Below are positions 34,981 to 43,637 of a stretch of 64,000 nucleotides of DNA, in pieces; position 1 is the stretch's first letter, and each line of letters begins with the position of its first letter. Under the pieces are notes generated by a model. The model was not told where the DNA came from and ran no database searches. It saw only the letters and a list, made by a program, of their open reading frames with translations. The stretch lies in NCBI RefSeq assembly GCF_017255185.1, contig NZ_JAFKCZ010000004.1, positions 372,001 to 436,000 of the forward strand, read 5' to 3'. A program made the position numbers and the translations under genes. The DNA comes from Parahaliea mediterranea (lineage in GTDB: Bacteria; Pseudomonadota; Gammaproteobacteria; Pseudomonadales; Halieaceae).

Positions 34981-35109
34981 TCCCGGGCCGGCAATCATCC
35001 ACCAATCCCGTCCTTAACCCCGCCTGCGAATCCGGTAGGCGTAATCGCAAACTGCCCCATCAGTGCAGCATAGTAACGGGCGAAAGTTTCCAGTTCGGTC
35101 AGGTCGCGG

Positions 35110-36624
35110 CTAGAGAATCTTCAACTTGATCCCAAGCTTCTCCAGCACCACCTGCTCCTGCTCGATCTCCCAGGCCGTCAGCGGATGCTGCTCCAGCCAG
35201 CCCTCGGGAAAGGTCAGCTTGAGCGAGCGTTTGCCGGTGCGGATGGAAAACTCCGGCAACTGCTCCAGCTGCTCCACATGCTTGAACAGGAAAGCCAGGC
35301 GCAGCAGCGTGATCAGGCGCAGCAGTCGGGGCACCTCCGTGTCGGCGAAATCCGCCCACAGCGACGGGTCCAGCTTCGCGCGGTGGGTGCGCGCCAGTAG
35401 CGCCAGCTGCTCCTGCTCCTCCTGCGAAAAGCCCGGCAGGTCCGCGTTCAGCAGCAGATAGGCCGAGTGGCGGTTGTAGTGCTTGTGCGAGATCGCCATG
35501 CCGATATCCAGCGTACAGGCCGCCCGGTGCAGCAGGTCCCAGTCGGTCTTCGCCAGTCCCCAGCTCTTGCGGGTCGCGTCGAACAGCATGCGCGCGCGCC
35601 GCTCCACAATCGCCGCCGCCGCCGTATCCACATTGTGGCGCTGCATCAGCGCATTGATCGTGCGCTCGCGCACATCCTCGTGCGACAGCCGGCCCATCAG
35701 GTCGTAGATCACCCCCTCGCGCAGCGCGCCCTTCGAAGTGCGCATCACCGTAATGCCCAGCACATCGAACAACGCCTTGGCGATAGCCACCCCCGCGACA
35801 ATAACATTGCGCCGCTGGGGCGACAGGCCGCGCAGTTTCAGCGTGTCGAAACTTTGGAAGCCAAGCAGTTTCTTTTCCAGCTCGGCGAGCCCCGCGGCAT
35901 CGATACCGCCGCTGCACCAGCCGTACTGGCCCAGGATACCCTCGATCGCCTGCAGCGTGCCCGAGGAGCCGACGCAGTCCACCCACAGCCCGCTGTGGTA
36001 GCGGTGGCGGATGTAGGAGATTTCCAGGCGGGCGCGGTTGTAGGCGGCCTGGTAGCGCTGGGGGGTGATGCCGCCGCCCGGGAAAAACTCCCGCGAGTAC
36101 GACACGCAGCCCATTTGCAGGCTCTCCAGTTCGCGCGGCTCGAAGCGCTCGCCCACGATCAATTCCGTACTGCCGCCGCCGATGTCGATCACCAGCCGTG
36201 ACTGCGCGTCGTCGGCCAGGGTGTGGGCGACCCCCAGGTAGACCAGGCGGGCCTCCTCGCGGCCGTAAATGACATCTATCGACTTGCCCAGCAACTCGCG
36301 CGCGGGACGGGTGAATTCGCGGCGGTTTTTCGCCACCCGCAGGGTGTGGGTGGCCACGATCCGCAGGCGCTCCGGTTCCACGCTGCCCAGCAGCTGGCCG
36401 AAGCGGGCCAGGCAGTCCAGGCCCCGGGTGATCGCCTCGGCGCTCAGTTGGTCGTCCTCCAGCCCGGCGCCGAGCTGCACCTTTTCCGCCAGTTTTTCCA
36501 CCGGCCGGATCTCGCCGTGCTCGACCCGCGCGACGATCAGGTGGAAAGAGTTGCTGCCCAGGTCGATGGCCGCCAGCAGGCTGCCGTCGGGCGGGGGATC
36601 GAGAGGTTCGCTGTCGTTTGCCAA
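35110..36624 (-). CDS. ppx: exopolyphosphatase / guanosine pentaphosphatase (Ppx/GppA)
   Basis: About 504 residues. The N-terminal ASKHA-type domain has LLAAIDLGSNSFHLIVARVEHGEI near residues 15-38, VATHTLRVAKNRREF near 98-112, the catalytic Glu region VIYGREEARLVYLGV near 124-138, and the phosphate-binding VIDIGGGSTELIVG near 150-163. A C-terminal HD-like helical domain follows (about 310-504). It degrades inorganic polyphosphate or converts pppGpp to ppGpp; Ppx and GppA are hard to separate by eye. No ATG is available: TTG 36624 gives normal length, and in-frame sequence further upstream belongs to another gene's shadow. It reads into the gene-free repeat region. polyP kinase is not in the window. 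Confidence 0.88.
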   Translation of the reverse strand: MANDSEPLDPPPDGSLLAAIDLGSNSFHLIVARVEHGEIRPVEKLAEKVQLGAGLEDDQLSAEAITRGLDCLARFGQLLGSVEPERLRIVATHTLRVAKNRREFTRPARELLGKSIDVIYGREEARLVYLGVAHTLADDAQSRLVIDIGGGSTELIVGERFEPRELESLQMGCVSYSREFFPGGGITPQRYQAAYNRARLEISYIRHRYHSGLWVDCVGSSGTLQAIEGILGQYGWCSGGIDAAGLAELEKKLLGFQSFDTLKLRGLSPQRRNVIVAGVAIAKALFDVLGITVMRTSKGALREGVIYDLMGRLSHEDVRERTINALMQRHNVDTAAAAIVERRARMLFDATRKSWGLAKTDWDLLHRAACTLDIGMAISHKHYNRHSAYLLLNADLPGFSQEEQEQLALLARTHRAKLDPSLWADFADTEVPRLLRLITLLRLAFLFKHVEQLEQLPEFSIRTGKRSLKLTFPEGWLEQHPLTAWEIEQEQVVLEKLGIKLKIL

Positions 36625-36727
36625 GGCCGTCGTTTCCAGAGTGAGGCTTTCAGGGCGAATGCTTCCAGCGCCAGGCGCGGGCCAGTTATGGTAAAGGATT
36701 GTCGGCGCCAGCGCACTCGGCCGGTGT

Positions 36728-38782
36728 TTATTCGCCGCGGTACCAGATCGGCGAGGTCCAGGCCCGCTCCTGGATGGTCTTGGGCAGCGCCGGGTCGGCG
36801 CAGCTGGGAGGGCGTTCTTCGGCGGGTAGCGCAATGCAGTCGAACTGGCTCCAGCGGCAGCTCGGGTTCTGCAACACCCGGGCGTAGTACACCGCGCTCT
36901 GCCCGGCATCGAAGGCCGGGTCGCGCCAGGTGGCGCAGAGCTGGGCGGCGCCGGGCCCGTGAACCCGGCAGGTGGCCGTGTCCACGCCGGCGCCGTTGTC
37001 CGCCTGCCCCGCCACGTCAAAGACGCGCTGGTGGCTGCCGCCGTCCCCGTCCACCCAGGTCTTGATGATCTGGATGCGCTGTAGCAGGCCGCCCTCGGGG
37101 CGGGGGTCGCGGCTGGCGCTGACCGCGAAAACCGGGCCGTCGGTGGCGCCGCTGGCCGCCGGCAGGTCGCCGCCCATGGGCACGCCGTCGCGGTAGGCGC
37201 TGGCCAGGAAGTCCGGGTCGTCGCACAGCGCTTCGCTCAGCTCCCAGCCGGCAAAGAAACGCGGGCGGATGCGCGGCCCGCTGGTGCCAAAGGTCTCCCT
37301 CCGCCGCATGGCATCGAACAGCGCCTCGCGGCTGTTCTGCTCGGCGTAGATACCGGCGATACCGCCGGGGTTGTAGCGCACCGGCGAGCCGGTGGCGATG
37401 TCTCCGGGCACGTCGACGGCGTCCAGCAGGCGGTGGGATGCGTCGCGGTCGTGGCCGTGGGAGCCCTGGTAGTCGGCCTCCAGGGCCGCGGCGGGGGTGG
37501 CGGTGTGGGTGTCGGTGGCGGCGATAATGCCCAGTTTGAAGGGGTTGATACCGAGTTCGGCGGCGTCCGCCTGGCCTTCCGGGAGTACGTGGCGCAGGTA
37601 GCTGAAGCGCGACACGCAGCCCCGCAGCATCATGCCGCCGCTGCCCACATCGTTGCCGCAATCAGGGATGGCCTCCGTCGCGGGGCGCAGCTTCTCGAAG
37701 TCGCACAGCTCGTCGGCGCCACCGAGCACGCTGGGAATGCCGTTGCGGCACTCGGAATCGCCCTTGGTCTGCATAATCTCCGCCAGTGGCTCCAGCGCCG
37801 CGCGCAGCTCGGCCTGGGCGCGGCGCTCCGCGGCGTCCAGGTCGCCGTAGCGGTAGGGCTGCCACATGCGGCCCGAACTCCAGTTGCTGTTGTGGGGGAT
37901 GGCCAACGCGTCGCAGTCGGCGCTGCCGTCGCGGCAGGTTTCCTGCAGCCAGCGCCACAGCATTGGTGGTGTGCGCGCTTCCTTGGCGCTGGCCACCGCC
38001 TGCGGCACGGTGGCGGAGCGAAAGATCACATTGCGGTGCAGGTTGGAGGCCTGCTCGGCGAGGGAGTACTCGTAGGCGTGGAAGGTGGTGAACGCGCAGT
38101 CGCCGCCGCGGTCGTGGAAGGCCTCGGTGACGCGCTGGTTGTCGCGCCAGGCCAGCTCGGCCTCGCGCAGGCAGTCGGCGGCGCCGTCACCGCAGATCCG
38201 GGCGGAGCGGTCCTGGCCGAAGATGGCGGTGGAGGCCAGGCGGACCATGGGCTGCGCGGCGTCCCCCAGGGGCAGGCGCAGATCGCCGCGATACAGGCGG
38301 CACACCAGGGTGGGGTAGGCCTCGCTGCCGGCTTGGTGGCAGAGCCGGTTTTCCCCCAGGGCCTCGGCGTGGTCGGTGACTGCCATGAAATCCAGGGGAG
38401 TACTGATGCGCGCCTCGGGGGGCGTGGTATCCGCGTCGTCACCTTGCAGGCGCAGTTGCAGGGGTTCGCCGCGCCCGAAACGGTAGGCGTCCTCCGCGGT
38501 TGCCAGCACGCCGAAGGCGGTGGCGTCGTAGGAGGCGGCGGTGTGCACGTGCAGGGCGCCGAACCAGGCGCGCCGGTGGGGGAATTGGTCGCGGCAGGGT
38601 GTTGCCCCGGTCGCTTCCAGCAGCGGCTTGACCGGGGTTTCGAACAGCGCGCGGTAGTTGCCGTCGTCGCGTTCCAGTCGCGCGAACTCGTGGCGCAACC
38701 ACCACAGGCCCAGCGCCGCCGCCAGGACAGCGACCAGCAGCAGGGCGAGGAGCGTTTTCAGCGCGGTTTTTATCGTTGGCAT
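36728..38782 (-). CDS. DUF3604 domain protein
   Basis: A 684-residue protein with an N-terminal membrane anchor or signal (about residues 8-30, LLALLLVAVLAAALGLWWL) and a periplasmic DUF3604 domain. Conserved pieces include WFGALHVHTAASYDA near residues 69-83, DFMAVTDHAEALGE near 131-144, FHAYEYSL near 237-244, NSNWSSGRMW near 295-304 and LGIIAATDTHTATPA near 428-442. Clustered His and Asp residues in these blocks resemble a PHP-like metal site, so a metal-dependent hydrolase is plausible; no activity is assigned. The final 180 residues contain RDPRPEGGLLQRIQIIKTW, typical of the family. It is a single gene ahead of ppx on the same strand with a gap of about 100 bases. Confidence 0.88.
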   Translation of the reverse strand: MPTIKTALKTLLALLLVAVLAAALGLWWLRHEFARLERDDGNYRALFETPVKPLLEATGATPCRDQFPHRRAWFGALHVHTAASYDATAFGVLATAEDAYRFGRGEPLQLRLQGDDADTTPPEARISTPLDFMAVTDHAEALGENRLCHQAGSEAYPTLVCRLYRGDLRLPLGDAAQPMVRLASTAIFGQDRSARICGDGAADCLREAELAWRDNQRVTEAFHDRGGDCAFTTFHAYEYSLAEQASNLHRNVIFRSATVPQAVASAKEARTPPMLWRWLQETCRDGSADCDALAIPHNSNWSSGRMWQPYRYGDLDAAERRAQAELRAALEPLAEIMQTKGDSECRNGIPSVLGGADELCDFEKLRPATEAIPDCGNDVGSGGMMLRGCVSRFSYLRHVLPEGQADAAELGINPFKLGIIAATDTHTATPAAALEADYQGSHGHDRDASHRLLDAVDVPGDIATGSPVRYNPGGIAGIYAEQNSREALFDAMRRRETFGTSGPRIRPRFFAGWELSEALCDDPDFLASAYRDGVPMGGDLPAASGATDGPVFAVSASRDPRPEGGLLQRIQIIKTWVDGDGGSHQRVFDVAGQADNGAGVDTATCRVHGPGAAQLCATWRDPAFDAGQSAVYYARVLQNPSCRWSQFDCIALPAEERPPSCADPALPKTIQERAWTSPIWYRGE

Positions 38783-38893
38783 CGCCGAGCCTCACACGGG
38801 GCTTTGCGGGCCACTGTAGCGGGCGATATCAGCCGTGACTAGCGGTCGGGGGGCGCCGGGGCGGTGGATCGCACCCTGGTTCAGTATGCCATG

Positions 38894-38912
38894 CCGGGCT
38901 TGTCACCCGGCG
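38894..38912 (-). terminator. hairpin downstream of the 61-aa gene
   Basis: GCCGGG (38894-38899) pairs with CCCGGC (38907-38912) around a seven-base loop, about 25 bases after the stop of the small gene that ends the D-amino-acid cluster on the minus strand. There is no T-run, so it is weak evidence for transcription end. Confidence 0.4.
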
Positions 38913-38935
38913 TCGATTTGCGATCGCGGTGGGGC

Positions 38936-39121
38936 TTACTTCTTACCGGTGGTGGTGCGGGAGTAGTAGCCGCCCTGCTGGCCGCTGATGCCGGACTGAA
39001 CCTGCTCAATCTTGCCGCCGGAGGCCAGGAAGGCGGCGGTCTGCTCTTCGATGGAGGCGGAAGTTTCCACGGCGGCGGGTTGCTTTTTCTTGGCAGCGGC
39101 GCGCTGGGGTTTGGCGGACAT
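38936..39121 (-). CDS. small basic conserved-looking protein (61 aa)
   Basis: A 61-residue product. A Lys/Ala-rich, probably disordered start (SAKPQRAAAKKKQPAAVETS) is followed by a regular ASIEEQTAAFLASGGKIEQVQSGISGQ segment and a polar tail ending TTTGKK. The ATG at 39121 has an AAGAGA-like site upstream; an in-frame extension to 39160 is less likely. I believe similar small proteins exist in other gammaproteobacteria, but I cannot name the family. It lies 72 bases after the alr stop on the same strand, so it may be the last gene of that cluster or a separate transcript. No membrane segment; likely cytoplasmic and possibly nucleic-acid binding by charge. Confidence 0.65.
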   Translation of the reverse strand: MSAKPQRAAAKKKQPAAVETSASIEEQTAAFLASGGKIEQVQSGISGQQGGYYSRTTTGKK

Positions 39122-39193
39122 GTCGGGTCTCTTTGCTCGGGGTGGCCGGCCATTATACACCAGCGGGCAAAAAAATGCCGGCCGCCGGGCGCT

Positions 39194-40279
39194 TCAGTCG
39201 CGGGCGACCACCCGCGGGGTGCGCATCGGCATGCGCGTGAGCAGCTCGTAGCCGATGGTTTTGGCGGGCTCGGCGACTTCCGCCACCGGCAGGCCCTCGC
39301 CCCACAGCACCACCGGATCACCCAGCCTAACGGGGCCGATATCGGTGACATCGACGGTGATCATGTCCATCGATACCCGCCCGGCCAGGGCGGCGCGCTG
39401 CCCGTTGACCAGCACCGGCGTGCCGCTGGCGGCGGTGCGGGGGTAGCCGTCGCCGTAACCCACGGTGACCGTGGCGATGCGGGAGGGGCGTTTGGCAACC
39501 CAACTGGCTCCGTAACCCACTGCCTCGCCGGCCGCTACCTCGCGTACCGAGATTACCGCCGAGCACAGGGTCATCACCGGCCGCAACCGGTCCGCGTTGG
39601 GCTGGGGCCGGGTGCCGAAGGGGGAGTGCCCCCACAGCATGTACCCCGGACGTATCCAGTCGTAGTGCGCCTCGGGCCAGGCCAGCACGGCGGGGGAGTT
39701 GGCAGCGCTGCGCGGCGCCGCCAAACCGGCTCCACAGTCCTCGAACAGCGCTATTTGCCGTCGCGTGGCGTCGTTTTCCAGCTCGTCGGCGCAGGCGAAG
39801 TGGGTGATCAGCACCGGCGGGCCGAGACTGTTGCGGCAGGCGGCGATGCGCTGGCAGAGTTCCGCCGCGCGCGCGGGCGCCACGCCGAGGCGATGCATGC
39901 CGGTGTCGACCTTGAGCCAGCACTGCAGCGGCCGGGCGAGCCTGGCCGCCTCCAGCCAGGCGAGCTGGGTGTCATTGTCGATGGTGATCCACAGGCCGGC
40001 CTTCGCCGCCACCGCGAGCTCGTCGGGCTCGAATACCCCCTCCAGCAGCAGGATCGGCGCGCCGATGCCGGCCTCGCGCAGCTCCAGCGCTTCCTCCATG
40101 CAGGCCACGGCCAGGGCGTCGGCGTGGGGCTCTAGGGTTCGCGCCATGGTCACCGCGCCGTGGCCGTAGGCGTTGGCCTTGACCACCGCCATGACCTTCG
40201 ACGCGGGGGCCAGCTCCCGCGCCAGCGCGATATTGTGGCGCGCCGCGGAGAGGTCGAGCCGGGCCTGGTTCGGGCGCAT
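39194..40279 (-). CDS. alr: alanine racemase
   Basis: A 361-residue fold-type III PLP enzyme interconverting L- and D-alanine. The PLP-binding Lys is in VMAVVKANAYGHGA near residue 34. The C-terminal beta domain has GEAVGYGASW near 240-249 (region of the second catalytic Tyr), TVGYGDGYPR near 262-271, and RVSMDMITVDVTDIG near 291-305. The ATG overlaps the dat stop by one base (TGATG). It is the last of seven consecutive minus-strand genes for D-amino-acid and 5-oxoproline metabolism. That placement suggests a catabolic (DadX-like) role alongside or instead of cell-wall D-Ala supply. Confidence 0.95.
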   Translation of the reverse strand: MRPNQARLDLSAARHNIALARELAPASKVMAVVKANAYGHGAVTMARTLEPHADALAVACMEEALELREAGIGAPILLLEGVFEPDELAVAAKAGLWITIDNDTQLAWLEAARLARPLQCWLKVDTGMHRLGVAPARAAELCQRIAACRNSLGPPVLITHFACADELENDATRRQIALFEDCGAGLAAPRSAANSPAVLAWPEAHYDWIRPGYMLWGHSPFGTRPQPNADRLRPVMTLCSAVISVREVAAGEAVGYGASWVAKRPSRIATVTVGYGDGYPRTAASGTPVLVNGQRAALAGRVSMDMITVDVTDIGPVRLGDPVVLWGEGLPVAEVAEPAKTIGYELLTRMPMRTPRVVARD

Positions 40280-41136
40280 CAGTAATCGTAGCGGTGTTCG
40301 GAGAACAGGGTCTGGGCCGCCAGCCACACATCGCCAACCCCGCCATCGCCCACGGCCTCGCCGTCGATCTCGATCACCGGCGCCAGCTCCTTGCTGGAGC
40401 TGGACAGCCACACCTCGTCCGCGGTCCACAATTCGTCCAGGGTGACCACCCGCTCCTGGATCGGGATGCCGCCGTCGCGGCGCAGCATATCCAGCAGCAT
40501 CAGCCGGGTGATGCCGGGCAGTTTCTGGTGGTCGAGTTCCGGGGTGGCGACCACGCCGTCCTTGACCACGTAGACGTTGCAGGCGGCGGCCTCGGTGAGC
40601 TCCCGCCGGGCGTTGTACAGAATGGTCTCGCTGTGGCCGCGGGAATAGCCGTGCTGGTAGTGCATCACGTTGCCCAGCAGCGCGGTGGACTTGATATTGC
40701 AGCGTTTCCAGCGCAGGTCCTCGGTGGTGGACACGCGGTAGCAGGTGGCCGCCGCCTTGTCGGCCCGCGGCGCCGGCGGAATGTCGAAGGCGAAGCCGAA
40801 CAGGGTGGGTTCGACCCCCTCGGGATAGGCGTGGTTGCGCCGGGTGTCGGCGCCGCGGCTGACATGAAAATAAATACCCAGGTTGCCGCCGCCGTTTTTC
40901 TCGCTCAGCCGCGAGGCGATGTCGCGCCACTGATCGAGGTCGATGCGCAGGTCGATTTCCAGCGCGTCCAGGCCATCCTGCATGCGCTGCATGTGGGGGC
41001 CGAAGCCCACCAGCCGCCCGCCGTAGGAGGGGATGACCTCGTAGATGCCGTCGCCGAACAGAAAGCCGCGGTCCATTGGCGAAATCCGGGCTTCGGCCAT
41101 CGGCAGGAATGCGCCGTTCAAATACACTGTGCTCAT
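40279..41136 (-). CDS. dat: class IV aminotransferase, probable D-amino acid aminotransferase
   Basis: A 285-residue fold-type IV PLP aminotransferase. It begins TVYLNGAFLPMAEARISPMDRGFLFGDGIYEV, typical of D-amino acid aminotransferases. The PLP Lys is in WKRCNIKSTALLGNVMH near residue 148, and the phosphate-binding segment PGITRLMLLDMLRRDG is near 207-222. D-Ala plus 2-oxoglutarate giving pyruvate plus D-Glu is the reference reaction. The family also holds branched-chain aminotransferases and aminodeoxychorismate lyase. The IKS-LLGNV active-site pattern and the alr and D-glutamate cyclase neighbours favour D-specificity. About 27 bases separate it from the DUF4392 gene upstream. Confidence 0.88.
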   Translation of the reverse strand: MSTVYLNGAFLPMAEARISPMDRGFLFGDGIYEVIPSYGGRLVGFGPHMQRMQDGLDALEIDLRIDLDQWRDIASRLSEKNGGGNLGIYFHVSRGADTRRNHAYPEGVEPTLFGFAFDIPPAPRADKAAATCYRVSTTEDLRWKRCNIKSTALLGNVMHYQHGYSRGHSETILYNARRELTEAAACNVYVVKDGVVATPELDHQKLPGITRLMLLDMLRRDGGIPIQERVVTLDELWTADEVWLSSSSKELAPVIEIDGEAVGDGGVGDVWLAAQTLFSEHRYDY

Positions 41137-41163
41137 GGGGTGTTTCCTGTGGTCATGAAATAG

Positions 41164-42018
41164 TCACTGCCGATCGTCGCTGTCGGCAAAACCGGTCAGT
41201 TGGCGCAGTTGCTCGATCACCGCGCAGCCTTCGCTGGCCTCCAGGCCGTCTTCGGTGGGGGTATTCTCCCGGGTCACGCCGTCCACGCTGCCCCGCACCG
41301 AAAGATAGTCGAGAATCGCCACCGGCGAGACCCGGCCCAGCAGGTCCTTGCCCGCCCACTGGCCGAGGAAGGCAATCAGGCCGTAGGCGCCCCAATTGGA
41401 GACGTCCGCCACCAGCAGTTCGTCGCAGCCGGTTACCGAGACGCGGATATCGAGGGCGCTGATCGCCCCGGCGATCTTGCCCATGCCGATCTCGTTGCCG
41501 CCGTCGCCGATGGCGATGGTGGGGCAGTTCGCGCGCGCCAGGAAGGGGTCGAAAATGCCGCAGCGCTCGCTGATGTCCTCGCCGCGCATGTTGTAATAGC
41601 GCCCGTCGTCGGTGACCCCGGGGCGCTCGATCGAGATGATGGCCCGGGGGGCCAGTTCGGCGAGGGCCGCTTGCGCGTCCCGCTCCGCGCGGTCCGGGTC
41701 GCTGGTGGGCAGGGGCAGCACGCGGAAATCCTGTTCCAGGGCGTCGAACAGCGGTGGCGCGCAGGCCAGCACCGGCTCCGCGCCGAGCGCGGCCAGCGCC
41801 TCGTACAGGGCGATGGCGCCCACCGGGCCGTCGGTCTCGAAGGTGTCGGCAACCGGAAAGCCGGTGCCGATCAGCACCTTGCCCTCCAGGCCGCGCAGGT
41901 GGCGCGCGGCGCGCAGGTAGTAGCCGGGACGCAGCGCGGCTTGCGCGGTGCGCATCTGGCGCAGGTTGCGCGCCACCAGCAGGTTTTCGATGGCGACGCT
42001 GAGCTCAAGTTCGCTCAT
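41164..42018 (-). CDS. DUF4392 family protein, D-glutamate cyclase-like
   Basis: A 284-residue protein of the DUF4392 family, which corresponds to the C-terminal domain of mammalian D-glutamate cyclase (DGLUCY). Visible landmarks are KVLIGTGFPVADTFETDGPVGA near residues 47-68, IISIERPGVTDDGRYYNMRG near 129-148, and the family's best block, PTIAIGDGGNEIGMGKI near 168-184. No signal peptide or membrane segment. If active it would convert D-glutamate to 5-oxo-D-proline. The start overlaps the pxpC stop by four bases (ATGA), so it is translated together with the 5-oxoprolinase genes, which fits that reaction. A DUF1445 protein, the other DGLUCY domain, is the first gene of the same cluster. Confidence 0.88.
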   Translation of the reverse strand: MSELELSVAIENLLVARNLRQMRTAQAALRPGYYLRAARHLRGLEGKVLIGTGFPVADTFETDGPVGAIALYEALAALGAEPVLACAPPLFDALEQDFRVLPLPTSDPDRAERDAQAALAELAPRAIISIERPGVTDDGRYYNMRGEDISERCGIFDPFLARANCPTIAIGDGGNEIGMGKIAGAISALDIRVSVTGCDELLVADVSNWGAYGLIAFLGQWAGKDLLGRVSPVAILDYLSVRGSVDGVTRENTPTEDGLEASEGCAVIEQLRQLTGFADSDDRQ

Positions 42019-42953
42019 ACACGGTACTCCGGCAAGGGTAGGTTGCGCAGGCGGTGATCGGCCAGGTGCAGGGCATTGTGGGCGGCGTGGGGGGTGATCG
42101 CGGCAAAGTGCACGCGGCCTCCCGGGGTCAGTTGCGCGAGGCGCGCCACGTCCAGCGACAGGGCGGCGCCAATCTTGGGGTAGCCGCCGATGGTCTGGCG
42201 GTCGTTGAGCAGCACGATGGGCTGGCCGTCCGCCGGTATCTGGATCGCGCCGAAGCAGATGCCCTCGGAGAGAATGCCCTCGATGTCACATTCGATGGCC
42301 GGCCCCTCCAGGCGGTAGCCCATGCGGTCGCAGCGCTCGCCGACCGTATAGGCGTGGGAGAAGAAGCGCCGCTGCTGCAGGCGGCTGAAATGGGCCTGCT
42401 GGTAGCCGGGGATCACCCGCAGGGTGATGTCCCGGGCGTAGTGCGGCCAGTAGCTCCGCGGCAGGTAGCGCAGCGTGCCGCTGCTCACGGCCGCGCAGGG
42501 CAGCACGTCCCCCGGCTGCAATTTGCCGCCGTTGAGGCCGCCGAGCTTTTCCCGGGGCACGGTGGCGGTGCTGCCAAAGCGGGGCGGTACCCGCAGGCCC
42601 CCGGCCACGCCCAGGTAGGCGCGGCAGCCGGACTCGGCGAAATCCAGGGCGATCTCGTCCCCCGCGGCGACCCGGTGGACCCGCCACATGTCCCGTGGCT
42701 GGTCGTTGATGCGCAGCGGCATGGGCGCGCCGGTCACGCAGAGCAGGGTGTCCTCTGTCGCCTTTACCACCAGGCCGCCGAAACTCACTTCCACCACGGT
42801 GGCGTTGCCGTCGTTGCCCAGCAGGCGGTTGCACAGGGCGTGGGCTTCCGGGTCCAGCGGGCCGCCGGTGGTCAGGCCGATGCGCTGGCGGCCGAAGCGC
42901 CCGCGATCCTGCAGCAGGCTCATCAGGCCCGGTTGCAGTACTTCCAGGCTCAT
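42015..42953 (-). CDS. pxpC: 5-oxoprolinase subunit C
   Basis: A 312-residue protein of the KipA/PxpC (biotin-dependent carboxyltransferase-like, AHS2) family. It starts SLEVLQPGLMSLLQDRGR and contains GLTTGGPLDPEAHALCNRLLGN near residues 27-48, with VIPGYQQAHF near 183-192 and RMGYRLEGPAI near 216-226. GLCFGAIQIP-like sequence (GICFGAIQIPADGQPIVLLND) follows near 240-260. With PxpA and PxpB it forms the ATP-dependent 5-oxoprolinase that opens 5-oxoproline to glutamate. The ATG overlaps the pxpB stop by four bases; sequence further upstream in the frame is a shadow of pxpB. Confidence 0.93.
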   Translation of the reverse strand: MSLEVLQPGLMSLLQDRGRFGRQRIGLTTGGPLDPEAHALCNRLLGNDGNATVVEVSFGGLVVKATEDTLLCVTGAPMPLRINDQPRDMWRVHRVAAGDEIALDFAESGCRAYLGVAGGLRVPPRFGSTATVPREKLGGLNGGKLQPGDVLPCAAVSSGTLRYLPRSYWPHYARDITLRVIPGYQQAHFSRLQQRRFFSHAYTVGERCDRMGYRLEGPAIECDIEGILSEGICFGAIQIPADGQPIVLLNDRQTIGGYPKIGAALSLDVARLAQLTPGGRVHFAAITPHAAHNALHLADHRLRNLPLPEYRV

Positions 42954-43630
42954 GACAGTTCTCCGCCCAGTTCCAGGAAACGCGCCCGGCTGATTGGCTC
43001 GAAGCGCACCCGGTCGCCCACCGCCACCGGCATCGCCGGCTCGGCGTCCGGGTCGAACATGCGCGTGGGGCAGCGGCCGATCAGGTTCCAGCCACCGGGC
43101 GACTCGGCGGGGTAGACCGCGGTCTGGCGGTCGGCGATCGCCACCGCGCCCCGGGGCACCCGCTGCCGCGGGGTGGCGAGGCGGGGGGCGGCGATGCGCT
43201 CGTCGACCTGGCCCAGGTAGGCAAAGCCCGGCGCGAAGCCGATGGCGTAGACCCGGTATTCGGTCTCGCTGTGCAGGGCGATGACCTCCTGGATCGACAG
43301 GCCGGCGCGTTCGGCGAGGCCCTCCAGGTCGGCGCCGGTTTCGGGGTCGTAGTACACCGGCAGGCAAATCTCGCGGCTGTCCGTCTCGCCGGTGGTGTCG
43401 AGCCCCGCCACGGCCTGGCGCACGCGCTCGGCCACGGCGTAGTGATCGGTGGCCAGGGGGTCGTAGATGATCAACAGCGAGGCGTAGGAGGGGACCAGGT
43501 CCACCAGGTGCTCGCCCAGCGCGCGCTCCACCGCGGTCGCGGCGGCCTGCACGCGGGCCGAGATGTCAGGGCTGGTGGTGGTTCCCAGATACAGCATGAC
43601 GGCGCATTCGCCGGCCTGGTGCAATTCCAT
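42950..43630 (-). CDS. pxpB: 5-oxoprolinase subunit B
   Basis: A 226-residue protein of the KipI/PxpB (AHS1, cyclophilin-like) family. Landmarks are DLVPSYASLLIIYDP near residues 43-57, the conserved CLPVYYDPETGADLEGLA near 88-105, and YRVYAIGFAPGFAYLG near 125-140. PRGAVAIADRQTAVYPAESPGGWNLIGR follows near 159-186. It belongs to the PxpABC 5-oxoprolinase complex. The ATG at 43630 starts 8 bases after the pxpA stop; an in-frame start at 43660 would overlap pxpA and is less likely. Overlap with pxpC supports fixed stoichiometry. Confidence 0.93.
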   Translation of the reverse strand: MELHQAGECAVMLYLGTTTSPDISARVQAAATAVERALGEHLVDLVPSYASLLIIYDPLATDHYAVAERVRQAVAGLDTTGETDSREICLPVYYDPETGADLEGLAERAGLSIQEVIALHSETEYRVYAIGFAPGFAYLGQVDERIAAPRLATPRQRVPRGAVAIADRQTAVYPAESPGGWNLIGRCPTRMFDPDAEPAMPVAVGDRVRFEPISRARFLELGGELS

Positions 43631-43637
43631 AGTGTTC

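Larger units (their letters stand above)
34467..35109. other. 643-base gene-free region with two structured elements
   Basis: Between the hydrolase stop and the Ppx/GppA stop no credible gene is seen. The reading frames here are low-complexity products of the repeats. The region holds element A (34509-34707), element B (34808-34980) in opposite orientation, and a less GC-rich spacer between them. The flanks hold a small GGCTT/AAGCC hairpin with a TCGAA centre at 34488-34499. The last 130 bases (34981-35109) hold nothing I can name. Confidence 0.8.

Noticed and set aside
34463-35050. Reading frames of 69 aa (plus) and 122 aa (minus) over the gene-free region
   Set aside because: Both are translations of the structured repeat elements, lack ribosome-binding sites and show low-complexity Arg/Ser-rich sequence.
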